Shown here piece after piece: positions 37,806-47,230 of a stretch of 56,997 nucleotides of DNA. The stretch is from Lactobacillus sp. 0.1XD8-4 (GTDB lineage: Bacteria; Bacillota; Bacilli; Lactobacillales; Lactobacillaceae). Numbering within the stretch: the stretch's first letter is position 1; the number at the start of each line of letters is the position of its first letter. The stretch is taken from NCBI RefSeq assembly GCF_009663775.1, contig NZ_RDBR01000005.1, positions 1 through 56,997 on the forward strand, in the 5' to 3' direction. A program made the translations under genes and the position numbers. The notes under the pieces were generated by a model, which was not told the origin of the DNA, searched no databases, and saw only the letters and a program-made list of their open reading frames with translations.

Positions 37806-39347
37806 ATGCTGTTTTTCTTAAACGATAATATCCAACGAAATAAATCAGGGATCGAACACGCGCAAATTAAACGCCTGCACCTGTTTGAAAAATATGACCA
37901 ACCAGCTAGAATTGTGACACGACAATATTCAAATGAACTACACCTTGTCACAGCTGAGGCAGGGATCGATGATAAAAATTTTATAAATTTATTTGATTAC
38001 TTTCAAAATGCCTGTAACGTCCCGCAAAAAGATATTCGAATCAAAGATATTCCGGTTAATCCACGGTGGGAGCGAAAAGCAGATGGTATTAACTATAATT
38101 ATTATCAAAACGGCAAGCGGATCCTCTATGTTCGTCGACGAAGCGATGCCGATCGGCGAGTGATCAATTTACAATACTTTGATCACTATGGCAAGCTATT
38201 AAAAGTTAGCTGGTTTGATAGCCGTGGCTTCATTTCTGTTGAGCAATTATACGACTGGGAAGGCAAGATGGCAACGGAAAATTATTACCGGCCAGATGGG
38301 TCGCTGGCAATTCAGCTTTCGCACCAACAAAATAAACGGGGCAAAGAAATCAAGACTTACCACCTCTTTAATTACCATGGTCACGATTATCACTTCAATG
38401 ATTTTGATCACTTAACCCGGTTCTTCTTAGATGAATTAGTAACTGACAAGCAGATTTGCGGATCAAGTCCAGTGGGGCTGGTAGTTGATCGGGTTTATGA
38501 GCTTGGTTGGGCGGTGTTACACATGGAACACCGCGTTTTCCGAGTATTACAGCTTCATAATGACCATGTTAATAACCCGACTGATATGCTGCATTCGCCG
38601 CTTAATTATAACTATGATTGGGGATTAAAACATCTGCACGACTGGGATGGCGTTATTACATTAACACCACAGCAGCAACAGGACGTTATTGAGCGGTTTG
38701 GCAAACTTGGTGTCAAGGTCTATCGGATTCCAGGACCAATTGTCCCTGCCAATGTTATTAATAAAAAACATGTCTCGTTTAAGAAGCGTTCGCCAAAGCA
38801 AGTGGTAATGGTTGCCCGGTTGTCACCGGAGAAACAGCAAGACCACTTGTTAAAGGCTTGGCCACAGGTTCTAGCAGCTGTTCCAGATGCTAAATTGGAT
38901 TTTTGGGGTTATGCTAATGATAATTTCGACAAAACGCTTAATAAAATGGTAAAAGATGAACAAATTAGCCACTCAGTTACATTTCATGGCTATACGGATG
39001 ATGTTAATTCCGTCTATGAAGACGCTCAATTGTTGATCTTGCCTAGCCGTGCGGAAGGATTACCATTATCATTAGTTGAGGCACAGTCGCATGGCTTACC
39101 GATTATTGCTAATGATATTAAGTATGGTCCGTCAGATGTAATCATTGACCAGCAGGACGGATTATTGACTCAAAATGGTGATATTGATGGCTTAGCACAA
39201 GCAATTATTAGTCTCTTAAACGATCAAGAACGGTTAGCGGAAATGAGCGCGCATGCATATGAAGACAGTAAGCGATATTCGGAGCCAAATGTGATGAAGC
39301 TGTGGGATGAGCTTATTGGTGACATGCAGGCTAAGGAGGAAGAGTAA
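37806..39347 (+). CDS. Glycosyltransferase, TagE/TarM-like (catalytic member of a pair)
   Basis: 513 residues. An N-terminal region (DUF1975-like beta-rich adaptor, residues about 1-300) precedes a GT4 domain with VVMVARLSPEKQQDHLL, FHGYTDDV and the catalytic E417-x7-E425 in SRAEGLPLSLVEA, then DIKYGPSDVI. This order is that of teichoic-acid alpha-glycosyltransferases TagE and TarM, also seen in GtfA/GtfB protein glycosylation pairs. ATG 37806 is chosen: AAGGGGA lies eight bases upstream; TTG at 37800 is less likely. The stop overlaps the paralogue start (TAATG). Acceptor unresolved: teichoic acid or protein. Confidence 0.82.
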   Translation: MLFFLNDNIQRNKSGIEHAQIKRLHLFEKYDQPARIVTRQYSNELHLVTAEAGIDDKNFINLFDYFQNACNVPQKDIRIKDIPVNPRWERKADGINYNYYQNGKRILYVRRRSDADRRVINLQYFDHYGKLLKVSWFDSRGFISVEQLYDWEGKMATENYYRPDGSLAIQLSHQQNKRGKEIKTYHLFNYHGHDYHFNDFDHLTRFFLDELVTDKQICGSSPVGLVVDRVYELGWAVLHMEHRVFRVLQLHNDHVNNPTDMLHSPLNYNYDWGLKHLHDWDGVITLTPQQQQDVIERFGKLGVKVYRIPGPIVPANVINKKHVSFKKRSPKQVVMVARLSPEKQQDHLLKAWPQVLAAVPDAKLDFWGYANDNFDKTLNKMVKDEQISHSVTFHGYTDDVNSVYEDAQLLILPSRAEGLPLSLVEAQSHGLPIIANDIKYGPSDVIIDQQDGLLTQNGDIDGLAQAIISLLNDQERLAEMSAHAYEDSKRYSEPNVMKLWDELIGDMQAKEEE

Positions 39348-40849
39348 TGTACTTTTTTGTAAATCAGTATTTACTAAGCAGCAATTCAAGTGTTGAGCAC
39401 GCTGAAATTAAGCGATTAGCGCTGTTTAAAAAATATGATGCCCCAGCAAAATTAGTGACTCGCGATTTTGACTTAGTGCTGCATGAAACGATAAAAAAAT
39501 TCAACTTGGATGACGACCAACTTGTTAATATGTATGATTTTTTTGCACAGACAACAGACTATCAAGGCAAAAAATTTCATACTGAAGATCTCGAGCTTCC
39601 GATTGACTATCAAGTTGGAACAGGAAATAATTATCGGGAAGTTAAAGATGGCGACCGTCTTGTCTGCGAAGTCCATTTTGCGGCGGGAACCGTTGGCCAG
39701 GTAAACCATGTTGACTACTTTGATATTGCGGGCAATATGACACTGCGTCAGAAATATGATATTCGCGGCTATAAAGCTGTTGATGAGTTCTTTGGCGAAG
39801 ATGGGCAGATGTATTATGCGCGTTACTATCGGCCAGATCAGCAAGTGTACCTTGAACGTTATTTTGTGAAGTCGGTGGAAAATACGCCGATTAACTCTTT
39901 GAATGTCCTTCGTAATTATAAAGGGAAAGATCGATTCTTTGATACACTTGAAGATCTCTTTACTTTCTTCCTTGATGAGCTGAATAAGGAAAATGGGGCC
40001 AATAACATCTTTATTGCTGACCGTCCGGCTGTTGCTATCAAACCAGTACAAGAGATGACGACTGCTGCTAAGAAATTTTTATGGCTGCCAATGAACCAAG
40101 TAAATGATGGTCAAAACTTGTTAAACGGTCCGCTAAATTCGATGCTAGTCGATCCGGTAACGACTGCTGTCGACAAGTGGGATGGGATTATTGTAATGAC
40201 CGCCAAGCAAGCAACAGTATTAAAACGCCAAATCAACAATGCATTGCCGATCTATGTTATCAATGGTATACCGCTAACAACTGAAGCGCAGCGGATCGCA
40301 ATGACTCAACGGACGCCGGGGCAGTTGATTTACGTTGGGCGGCTAGGTGAAGATAAGCAAATTAATCAACTAATTAATATCTTTGCCCAAGTTCACCAAC
40401 AGGTTCCAGTAAGTAAACTGACGTTATACGGGTATGGAACTGCCGAAGACGTTGATAATTATAAAAAGCAAGTTAAGAAGATGGGGTTAGAAGGTGTAGT
40501 TGATTTTGCTGGTTATCAAGTTCAATTGGCAGAAGCCTATGACCAGGCACAATTATTTGTTGATACGAGTCGGATAGACGCGCAGCCGTTGGCAATTGGA
40601 GAAGCATTGAACCATGGTGTGCCGGTAGTGTCATATGATTATCTTTATGGGCCAGCAGAAATGGTAACGTCTGGACAAAATGGGGAACTAATACCATTAA
40701 ATGACCAAAGCCGATTTATCCAGACAGTTATTCGATTGTTGCGTGATCAAAAGGAGTTGCAAGGTTTAAGTGACGGTGCTTATGAGCATCGTGACAAGTT
40801 ATCAGCGGAAAAAACTTGGCAACAATGGCAACAGTTATCATCTATTTAA
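39347..40849 (+). CDS. Glycosyltransferase-like paralogue with altered catalytic motif
   Basis: 500 residues, a tandem paralogue of the preceding gene (MYFFVNQYLLSSNSSVEHAE against MLFFLNDNIQRNKSGIEHAQ; both then IKRL.LF.KYD.PA). It keeps IYVGRLGEDKQ but the E-x7-E motif is D411-x7-E419 (TSRIDAQPLAIGEALNHG), and the DIKYGPSD motif has become DYLYGPAEM. This suggests a partner or substrate-holding subunit like GtfB, or changed specificity. Translation is coupled to the first gene by a one-base overlap, with AAGGAGG just upstream. Confidence 0.8.
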   Translation: MYFFVNQYLLSSNSSVEHAEIKRLALFKKYDAPAKLVTRDFDLVLHETIKKFNLDDDQLVNMYDFFAQTTDYQGKKFHTEDLELPIDYQVGTGNNYREVKDGDRLVCEVHFAAGTVGQVNHVDYFDIAGNMTLRQKYDIRGYKAVDEFFGEDGQMYYARYYRPDQQVYLERYFVKSVENTPINSLNVLRNYKGKDRFFDTLEDLFTFFLDELNKENGANNIFIADRPAVAIKPVQEMTTAAKKFLWLPMNQVNDGQNLLNGPLNSMLVDPVTTAVDKWDGIIVMTAKQATVLKRQINNALPIYVINGIPLTTEAQRIAMTQRTPGQLIYVGRLGEDKQINQLINIFAQVHQQVPVSKLTLYGYGTAEDVDNYKKQVKKMGLEGVVDFAGYQVQLAEAYDQAQLFVDTSRIDAQPLAIGEALNHGVPVVSYDYLYGPAEMVTSGQNGELIPLNDQSRFIQTVIRLLRDQKELQGLSDGAYEHRDKLSAEKTWQQWQQLSSI

Positions 40850-40861
40850 TTTAAATTTAGG

Positions 40862-40867
40862 TATAAT
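40862..40867 (+). promoter_or_regulatory. Likely -10 for the acidic MSCRAMM-like gene
   Basis: TATAAT preceded by TTAGG, about 97 bases before the start at 40964. No good -35. Suggests separate transcription in addition to read-through from the glycosyltransferase pair; no terminator separates them. Confidence 0.4.
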
Positions 40868-40963
40868 ATAAGAAAAAGGATACAAAATAAAGTGATTAAA
40901 TGGTTTTGAAGCCTTTAACGGTTATCTGATGATAATCAAAAGATGGAGAATGAGGGCAGAAAA

Positions 40964-42901
40964 ATGGACAATTATCAAGCAATGAATTTTTATTATGGAT
41001 TACTTAATTTGCGCGCTGGATTCTTTACTCCTAATTCATGCGCGGTATTAATGCTGGTTGCACAAAGCTTAGAGGAAACTGAAGAACCGGTTGAGACAGC
41101 ATACCACCAGGTTGAAGAGCGTGAGGAACGCCAAACAGCGTCAGTAACGCCACAAGAACAAGTTGAATTTGGCTCATTTTATGAAGATGGGCACATTTTG
41201 CATAATGTTAAGATTGACACCCAGTCAGATTTCTTCCTCGACCCAACACGTGGTGACACGGTTAAATGGCATGTTCGGTTTACTGTTGCTAAAGATGTTC
41301 GACCAGCTGACCAGTTTATCGTCCAGTTATCTCCTAATTTAATTATTGCTCCTAATGGTCACCCGCAAAAACCAATTGCGGATTTTGCGGATCAGGATGG
41401 GGTTGTAATCGCGATGGGCGAGTATCATCCTGCAAAGCACCAATTGGTATATACATTTACTAATTATGTCACGGAGCATCGCAAAATCACGGGTGAGATA
41501 AAGGGCGAACTAGCAATCGATCCGCAAACAACGCCGGAAAACGAATTTGGTTTGGCTTGCTTTATCAGCATCGATGATTATCGCAAAGATTTTACTATTG
41601 ATGTTGACTATCCAGACCTCGGTAATGATATGTTTTTAGGGATTTCTAGCCGAATGATGAGTTTCGACCAAGATCAGCATCTTTTTACTGATTTAATTTA
41701 TGTTAATACGGGGCAAAAAGAACTTAACCACGCTTATATTGTTTTTAATACAAGTGAGATGGTTGAAGAATTATCAAATGCAATCGTTAAGCCATCAACC
41801 ATGCGGATTGAGATTTATCAAAATTCACATGGGCTCAAGCTTCCACAATCGTATGGCGTTAATCTCCAACGATTGCGTGAAATTACGAACCGCTTTCCAG
41901 TCGTTGAAGGGGATCACCTTGTTGATACCCCGTTGACAATGTCGTTTGCGGATAACAAAATGCGTTTAAATTTTGCTGCTAAAAACACCAATGATTCCTA
42001 TATTATTAAGGTGATTGGTCAATATAACGATGAGCTCGATGGTGATGTTCGGTTGCGCGCACGGTTATTTGGGGTAGACCAACAAAATGTTTATATGAGT
42101 AATTCTACGGCTGCGATGGCAACGGGGGTTTCAATGACTGTTGAAGGTCAGGCGGTGCCTAAAGAAGGCTATGAGCAAACGTTTAGCGAGGTACATGAGG
42201 AACCAGAACAGAAAACCGCTGCTTCAATCGATGAAGCAGTAACTGAATCACCAGAAATGGCAGCCGTTGAAAATGAGAACCTCGATTTTACGGCAATGGA
42301 TGACTTTGCTCCGGATTCAGCAAATGCAGAAGCAACCCCTTCGGCCGGAAATGAGAGTGAAGAACCAGCTGTAACAGATGAGGACGAGATTGCGGATGAA
42401 ACGCCTGTTGAAGAGGAGCCAACGGCGGAAGAGCCTAATTCCTCAGCGTACATTGTTTCTTTTGATGAGTCGACAAATAAAGAAAACGAGCCGGAAGATA
42501 GCGGTGATGGGGGAGAAGAACCATCCCCAGCTTCAGAATCAGCAGAGCCGATTGGGGCGGATGACCTATCAATTTCCTTTGATATCCCAGTTAGCGAAGA
42601 GCAAGTAAGTGCAGAAGAAGAGACATCGGCAAATGAAGAGGAGCTAGCTGAGTTAGAATCACCGCAGGAAGATCGTCCAATCCCAACACCTCATTCTGCG
42701 GAAGAAGATCAATCGGAAGCGGTGGATTTGGAAGTTAAAGAGGTAACGGTTGAAGAAGAACCATCCCCGGTATCGAAATCCCCAGCAGAACCTGCGGGGG
42801 CGCCTTTGCCGAAACCAGCACGGCGACCACCACGGCGGCAAAATCGGTTCCAGTCTAATGGTCGGACTGGTCACACCATGCGCCACTTACGTCGATTTTA
42901 A
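40964..42901 (+). CDS. Large acidic protein with MSCRAMM-like beta domains, no export signal
   Basis: 645 residues, not a named family to me. Residues about 65-385 read like the N2-N3 Ig folds of Gram-positive MSCRAMM adhesins (NVKIDTQSDFFLDPTRGD, a VKWHVRFTV strand, LFTDLIYVNTGQKELNHAYI as in SdrG-type C-terminal domains). Residues 400-610 are highly acidic and repetitive (EEPSPASESAEP, EEPSPVSKSPAEP); the last 30 are strongly basic (RRPPRRQNRF). There is no signal peptide and no LPxTG or membrane helix. ATG 40964 is preferred, with GAGGG upstream; ATG 40943 adds seven residues. Position after the glycosyltransferase pair suggests it may be their substrate. Confidence 0.6.
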   Translation: MDNYQAMNFYYGLLNLRAGFFTPNSCAVLMLVAQSLEETEEPVETAYHQVEEREERQTASVTPQEQVEFGSFYEDGHILHNVKIDTQSDFFLDPTRGDTVKWHVRFTVAKDVRPADQFIVQLSPNLIIAPNGHPQKPIADFADQDGVVIAMGEYHPAKHQLVYTFTNYVTEHRKITGEIKGELAIDPQTTPENEFGLACFISIDDYRKDFTIDVDYPDLGNDMFLGISSRMMSFDQDQHLFTDLIYVNTGQKELNHAYIVFNTSEMVEELSNAIVKPSTMRIEIYQNSHGLKLPQSYGVNLQRLREITNRFPVVEGDHLVDTPLTMSFADNKMRLNFAAKNTNDSYIIKVIGQYNDELDGDVRLRARLFGVDQQNVYMSNSTAAMATGVSMTVEGQAVPKEGYEQTFSEVHEEPEQKTAASIDEAVTESPEMAAVENENLDFTAMDDFAPDSANAEATPSAGNESEEPAVTDEDEIADETPVEEEPTAEEPNSSAYIVSFDESTNKENEPEDSGDGGEEPSPASESAEPIGADDLSISFDIPVSEEQVSAEEETSANEEELAELESPQEDRPIPTPHSAEEDQSEAVDLEVKEVTVEEEPSPVSKSPAEPAGAPLPKPARRPPRRQNRFQSNGRTGHTMRHLRRF

Positions 42902-42906
42902 AAAAT

Positions 42907-42950
42907 AGCTTGGATCAACGCAGTTAGTGATGATCCAAGCTGTTTTATTT
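42907..42950 (+). terminator. Terminator after the acidic protein gene
   Basis: AGCTTGGATCA pairs perfectly with TGATCCAAGCT, followed by GTTTTATTTTA. Confidence 0.92.
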
Positions 42951-42957
42951 TACTAAA

Positions 42958-43036
42958 ATGTAATCGTTTACATAAAATTGTTGCAATTAAAAATAATGGT
43001 GTTAATATTTAAATGTATTTAAGTAAACGTTTACAT
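42958..43036 (+). promoter_or_regulatory. Alpha-glucosidase promoter with two cre-consensus sites
   Basis: ATGTAATCGTTTACA (42958-42972) and, on the minus strand, ATGTAAACGTTTACT (43036-43022) both fully match WTGNAANCGNWNNCW. The promoter between them is TTGCAA (42981-42986), 16 bp, TAATAT (43003-43008). The site centres are 63 bp apart, six helical turns, which would favour looping by CcpA or by a LacI-family repressor. Confidence 0.7.
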
Positions 43037-43087
43037 TTAAAAATTTAACTGAAAATTGTGTAATTTTATGGAGAGAGGTTTTGTTTT

Positions 43088-44770
43088 ATGGAAAATAATC
43101 ACTGGTGGAATAAGTCAGTCGTTTATCAAATTTACCCGAAGAGCTTTCAAGATACCAACCATGATGGAGTTGGAGACCTGCGCGGAATTATTAACCATCT
43201 TGATTACATTAAAAAGCTGGGAGTAGACGTCATCTGGCTAAACCCGATTTACGAATCGCCACAAGTTGATAATGGGTACGATATTAGCAATTATGAAGCA
43301 ATTAACCCCACACTAGGGAATATGGATGATTTTCAAGAATTGATTGATGGAATTCACAAACGCGGAATGAAGTTGGTCATGGATTTGGTTGTTAATCACA
43401 CTTCTGACCAGCACAATTGGTTTAAGGAATCACGAAAGGGCAAAGATAATCCATACCGTGATTATTATATTTGGCGCGACGGTAAAGATGGCAAAGAGCC
43501 TAATAACTGGGGATCTTACTTCTCAGGAGCAGCTTGGAAATACGATGATGAATCTGGGCAATATTACCTGCACCTTTTTGCGCCAGAGCAGCCGGACTTG
43601 AACTGGGAAAATCCACAGGTCCGTCATTCGGTTTACGATATGATGAATTGGTGGGCCGCCAAAGGAGTTGATGGCTTCCGAATGGACGTTATCAATTTGA
43701 TTTCTAAGCCGACGGGGTTGCCTGATGCTGAGAAGAGCGGTGATGAGAAATATGCCAATGTTGAACCATTAGTTTCTAATGGTCATCGAATCCACGAATT
43801 CTTACAAGAGATGAACCGCAACGTCATGAGCAAGCACAAGATGGTTACGGTTGGTGAGACTCCTGGTGCCACGCCAGCAGATGCCGAAAAATACGCTAGC
43901 CTGGATAACAAAGAATTGAACATGATTTTCCAGTTTGAACACATGGGTCTCGATGGCAATCCTAACCCAGCATTAGGTAAATGGGATGATCGGAAAACAA
44001 GCTTAAAGGACTTACGGGCTAACTTAACGAAATGGCAAGAAAAGCTATATGGTAAGGCTTGGAACTCTCTTTATTGGAACAACCATGACCAGCCACGGGT
44101 AGTATCCCGTTTTGGTAATGATAAGACAGAAGAATTTCGTGTCAAATCGGCAAAAATGCTGGCAACAATGACGCATATGATGCAAGGAACCCCATATATT
44201 TATGAGGGTGAAGAAATTGGGATGACTAATGCTTACTTCCCGAAGCTCGAAGATTATGTTGATCTCGAATCAATTAATGCTTACCATCAGCTGGTCGATG
44301 ATCAACACCTGCTTGATGGCGATACGATGATGAAGTATATTGCCATCCATTCTCGTGATAATGCCCGGACCCCGATGCAATGGGATGATAGTGAGTATGC
44401 TGGTTTTTCTGACCACACACCGTGGGAAAAGGTTAATCCTAATTACAAGCAAATCAATGTTAAGAATGCGTTGGCGGATAAAAACTCTATCTTCTATTAC
44501 TACCAAAAGTTAATTGAATTGCGGCACACGATGCCGGTTATCACTAATGGTAAATATGCGCTTGTAGCGGGTAATGAAGATGATGAACAAATCTTTGCTT
44601 ACACTCGGCAAAACGATGAAACAACGCTGCTTGTTATCTTAAACTACACTGATGAAACTGTTACCCGCCAATATGATGTTCCTAGTGATGCCAAACTGTT
44701 AATTAGTAATTATGAAGATGACCAACACGATACTATTCGTCCATATGAAGCAAAAGTTTATCAATTTTAG
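43088..44770 (+). CDS. GH13 alpha-1,6-glucosidase (oligo-1,6-glucosidase/dextran glucosidase type)
   Basis: Cytoplasmic glucosidase of 560 residues. GH13_31 signatures: YQIYPKSFQDTNHDGVGDL, DLVVNHTSDQH, nucleophile D200 in DGFRMDVIN, acid E257 in TVGETPG and D334 in NNHDQPR. Valine directly after the nucleophile (DV rather than DT) is the known mark of alpha-1,6 specificity, so isomaltose and short isomalto-oligosaccharides or panose are likely substrates. Names in use include malL and dexB. Start at ATG 43088 after GGAGAGAGG. An MFS transporter gene follows after 17 bases and probably imports the substrate. Confidence 0.93.
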   Translation: MENNHWWNKSVVYQIYPKSFQDTNHDGVGDLRGIINHLDYIKKLGVDVIWLNPIYESPQVDNGYDISNYEAINPTLGNMDDFQELIDGIHKRGMKLVMDLVVNHTSDQHNWFKESRKGKDNPYRDYYIWRDGKDGKEPNNWGSYFSGAAWKYDDESGQYYLHLFAPEQPDLNWENPQVRHSVYDMMNWWAAKGVDGFRMDVINLISKPTGLPDAEKSGDEKYANVEPLVSNGHRIHEFLQEMNRNVMSKHKMVTVGETPGATPADAEKYASLDNKELNMIFQFEHMGLDGNPNPALGKWDDRKTSLKDLRANLTKWQEKLYGKAWNSLYWNNHDQPRVVSRFGNDKTEEFRVKSAKMLATMTHMMQGTPYIYEGEEIGMTNAYFPKLEDYVDLESINAYHQLVDDQHLLDGDTMMKYIAIHSRDNARTPMQWDDSEYAGFSDHTPWEKVNPNYKQINVKNALADKNSIFYYYQKLIELRHTMPVITNGKYALVAGNEDDEQIFAYTRQNDETTLLVILNYTDETVTRQYDVPSDAKLLISNYEDDQHDTIRPYEAKVYQF

Positions 44771-44787
44771 AGTGGAGATGAACGGTG

Positions 44788-46173
44788 ATGGATAAACCAA
44801 TTTCAAAAACAAATCAAAAAGCAGAGACGAAACAAGTTGACCTTGATACGGGGATGCCAGACTTACCGAAGAAAGAACTATTTGCGATTACTTTTGCATT
44901 CTTAGGGATCAATATGGCATTTTCCCTCCAAAGCTCGCAAATGAGCCGAATTTGCCAAACCATCGGTGCTAATCCGAATAATCTTGGTTTCTTCTTTATC
45001 TTTCCGCCATTAATGGGGATGATTGTTCAGCCAATCATGGGAAAGATGTCAGACCGGACATGGAACCGTTTTGGTCGGCGATTACCCTATCTTCTCTTCG
45101 GGACGCCGATTGCCGCATTAGTTTTGATTATGCTGCCATTCTCTGGCTCCCTTGGCTTTGGTTATGGGTCAATGGCCGCAATGATCTACGCTGCGACTGC
45201 CGTTTGTTTAATGGACTTATTTAGTAATATTTGTATGCAGCCGTCACGGATGATCGTTGGGGATATGGTAAACAATAAGCAAAAGAACTTTGCGTGGTCC
45301 TGGCAACAAGTATTCTCCAACGGCGGAGGAATTTTAGCGACGATCTTACCATTCATTTTTACAATGTTTGGGATGTCGAATACAGCGAAAAGAGGGGTGG
45401 TGCCTAATACTGTTATCTGGTCATATCTCTGTGCGGCAGCTGTTTTATTATTTACTGGTTTATGGACGGTCTTTAACGTCAAAGAATATGACCCTGATAC
45501 TTATGCCAAGTACCACCATATCGATCCGGACGACCGTAAGAAGTCGGTTAGTCTTTGGAAGCTAGTTAAAACCGCGCCACGGGCATTCTGGGAAATTAAC
45601 CTTGTGCAATTATTCAGTTGGTTTGCCATTATGTATGTGTGGACTTACACGACCGGAACCTGTGCACGGAATATCTGGCATACTTCAGATGTCACCTCTG
45701 CAGGTTATCAAGCTGCGGGTAACTGGTACGGGATTTTGACCGCGGTTTACAGTATTGCCGGCATTATCTGGGGGTTAATTTATGCTCACGCTAAGGCTGG
45801 TTCTCGGAAGAAATGGTATACTTTTGGGATGATTATTGGTGGTCTGGGGCTGATCTGGATGACTTTTGTCACTACTAAGACAACCTCAATTATTGCCATG
45901 ATTATGTTTGGGATTGGTAACTTCAGTATCAACACGATTCCATTTACCCTGCTTACCTCATCATTAAATGGTAAAAACGAAGGGGCCTACTTGGGACTCT
46001 TCAATGTTGGTATCTGTGTCCCGCAAATCATTGCCTCCCTTTGCAGTTTCTTCCTCTTCCCGCTCGTTGGTCATAATCAACCAATGATGCTCTTACTTGG
46101 CGGGATTTCACTTTTAATCGGGGCTCTTGCCGTTCAAACGATTCACGAAGGGGTTACCGTAAAAGAAGGATAG
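44788..46173 (+). CDS. MFS alpha-glucoside transporter (GPH/SLC45-like)
   Basis: 461-residue 12-helix sugar symporter, paralogous to those at 12831 and 47231 (SLQSSQMSRICQTIGANPNNLG, MSDRTWNRFGRRLPYL, FSINTIPFTLLTSSLNG) but clearly more distant. It ends NQPMMLLLGGISLLIGALAVQTI. It lies in one unit with the alpha-1,6-glucosidase, so isomaltose-type sugars are the best guess. The start is ATG 44788 with GTGGAG upstream; a GTG at 44785 is next to it. Confidence 0.88.
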   Translation: MDKPISKTNQKAETKQVDLDTGMPDLPKKELFAITFAFLGINMAFSLQSSQMSRICQTIGANPNNLGFFFIFPPLMGMIVQPIMGKMSDRTWNRFGRRLPYLLFGTPIAALVLIMLPFSGSLGFGYGSMAAMIYAATAVCLMDLFSNICMQPSRMIVGDMVNNKQKNFAWSWQQVFSNGGGILATILPFIFTMFGMSNTAKRGVVPNTVIWSYLCAAAVLLFTGLWTVFNVKEYDPDTYAKYHHIDPDDRKKSVSLWKLVKTAPRAFWEINLVQLFSWFAIMYVWTYTTGTCARNIWHTSDVTSAGYQAAGNWYGILTAVYSIAGIIWGLIYAHAKAGSRKKWYTFGMIIGGLGLIWMTFVTTKTTSIIAMIMFGIGNFSINTIPFTLLTSSLNGKNEGAYLGLFNVGICVPQIIASLCSFFLFPLVGHNQPMMLLLGGISLLIGALAVQTIHEGVTVKEG

Positions 46174-46212
46174 TAGTCTAGTTGAATTTCTCCTTAAAAA
46201 ACATAAATATCG

Positions 46213-46265
46213 AAAAAAGCTACTCAATGGTTGCGATTAACCGCCGTGATTGAGTAGCTTTTTAA
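46213..46265. terminator. Bidirectional terminator
   Basis: AAAAAAGCTACTCAA pairs with TTGAGTAGCTTTTTAA, with an internal GGTT/AACC. Serves the transporter on plus and the DJ-1/PfpI gene on minus. Confidence 0.9.
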
Positions 46266-46307
46266 GTAAATGAAATGGCAAAAGAGATGCTTATCAAATC
46301 GGGAGCC

Positions 46308-47015
46308 TTATTTATCCTTCGTACCTGTTGTACTAGCTGGCTTGATTTCATGTAGTAGTTTTTCAGCTACCGCCTGCGCAGAAAAGGGGTTCTGCCCCGT
46401 GATTAGGCGACCGTCTTGGACGACAAAGCTGGAATAAGCGTGTTTTTTTACAAACTGTGCCCCGCGCTTCGTAGCCATCGGTTGGTTTAGGAAGGGAACT
46501 ACTTGATATTTTCCAGCGAGCATTTCTTCGGTCGTTGTAAATCCAGTGATTTGCCGGCCCTTGATTAAGAAATTTCCATTAGGCAATCGTAAATTAAATA
46601 ATCCTGCAATTCCATGACAGACTGAGCTAATATAGCCCCCATTACGATAAATTTTTTCGGCTAATTGTTGGAGCGGCTGGTTATTTACAAAGTCCCACAT
46701 CGCGCCGTGGCCGCCAGCATAGTAAATAGCATGATAATCCTCGGCAGTTAATTCGGCTGGATTATGGGTTTCGGCTAACGCACGACGTTCAAAGTCGCGG
46801 CTTTGATATAACCGGATACTTTCTTTATTAGCGTACTTTAAACTACGCGGATCAACCGGTACATAGCCGCCTTGGGGACTAACATAGTCAACTTGATATC
46901 CGGCCTCGTGCATTTTTAAAACAAATTCGGTCGTTTCACCTAGCCATAATCCTGTGGGCGTTGCTTTTTTCCCGTAAGTAGCTTGGTTGGTCTCAACAAC
47001 TAATATTTTTTGCAT
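46308..47015 (-). CDS. DJ-1/PfpI superfamily protein (Hsp31/HchA-like)
   Basis: 235 residues with the class I amidotransferase-like fold. The nucleophile elbow is SSVCHGIAGLFNL, the oxyanion-side motif is YYAGGHGAMWDFVNN, and the early Glu is in LGETTEFV, giving the C-H-E set of glyoxalase III/deglycase chaperones such as Hsp31. It may detoxify methylglyoxal or repair glycated molecules. The C-terminus (KPASTTGTKDK) is polar. The start follows GAAGG. It stands alone between two transporters. Confidence 0.83.
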   Translation of the reverse strand: MQKILVVETNQATYGKKATPTGLWLGETTEFVLKMHEAGYQVDYVSPQGGYVPVDPRSLKYANKESIRLYQSRDFERRALAETHNPAELTAEDYHAIYYAGGHGAMWDFVNNQPLQQLAEKIYRNGGYISSVCHGIAGLFNLRLPNGNFLIKGRQITGFTTTEEMLAGKYQVVPFLNQPMATKRGAQFVKKHAYSSFVVQDGRLITGQNPFSAQAVAEKLLHEIKPASTTGTKDK

Positions 47016-47157
47016 TATTACATCTTCCTTCTAACATTTTATGCGGTTCTTTACAGGGACTATCCGTGGAGACTTATGGACGTAATGTATCATAGCTGAA
47101 ATTGCTTGCCAATAATATTGCTTAAGTGGTTAGCGTGAATTTGAAAATTGATTATGA

Positions 47158-47214
47158 AATAAAAAGGCAGCGAGTGGACCAGAAAGCCATAAATGACTTC
47201 TGACACGCTCACTG
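47158..47214 (-). terminator. Terminator after the 47231-48601 transporter
   Basis: Read on minus: CAGTGAG pairs with CTCGCTG, an inner CAGAAG pairs with CTTTCTG, followed by CCTTTTTATTT. Confidence 0.75.
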
Positions 47215-47230
47215 TCCGATTGAAGATATT

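Noticed and set aside
39473-40051. 192-codon open frame on the minus strand opposite the second glycosyltransferase
   Set aside because: Composition follows the sense gene; no ribosome site or motif.
40943-41100. N-terminal signal peptide on the acidic MSCRAMM-like protein
   Set aside because: The hydrophobic run (SCAVLMLVAQSL) is too short and lies after charged and polar residues, and no cleavage site follows.
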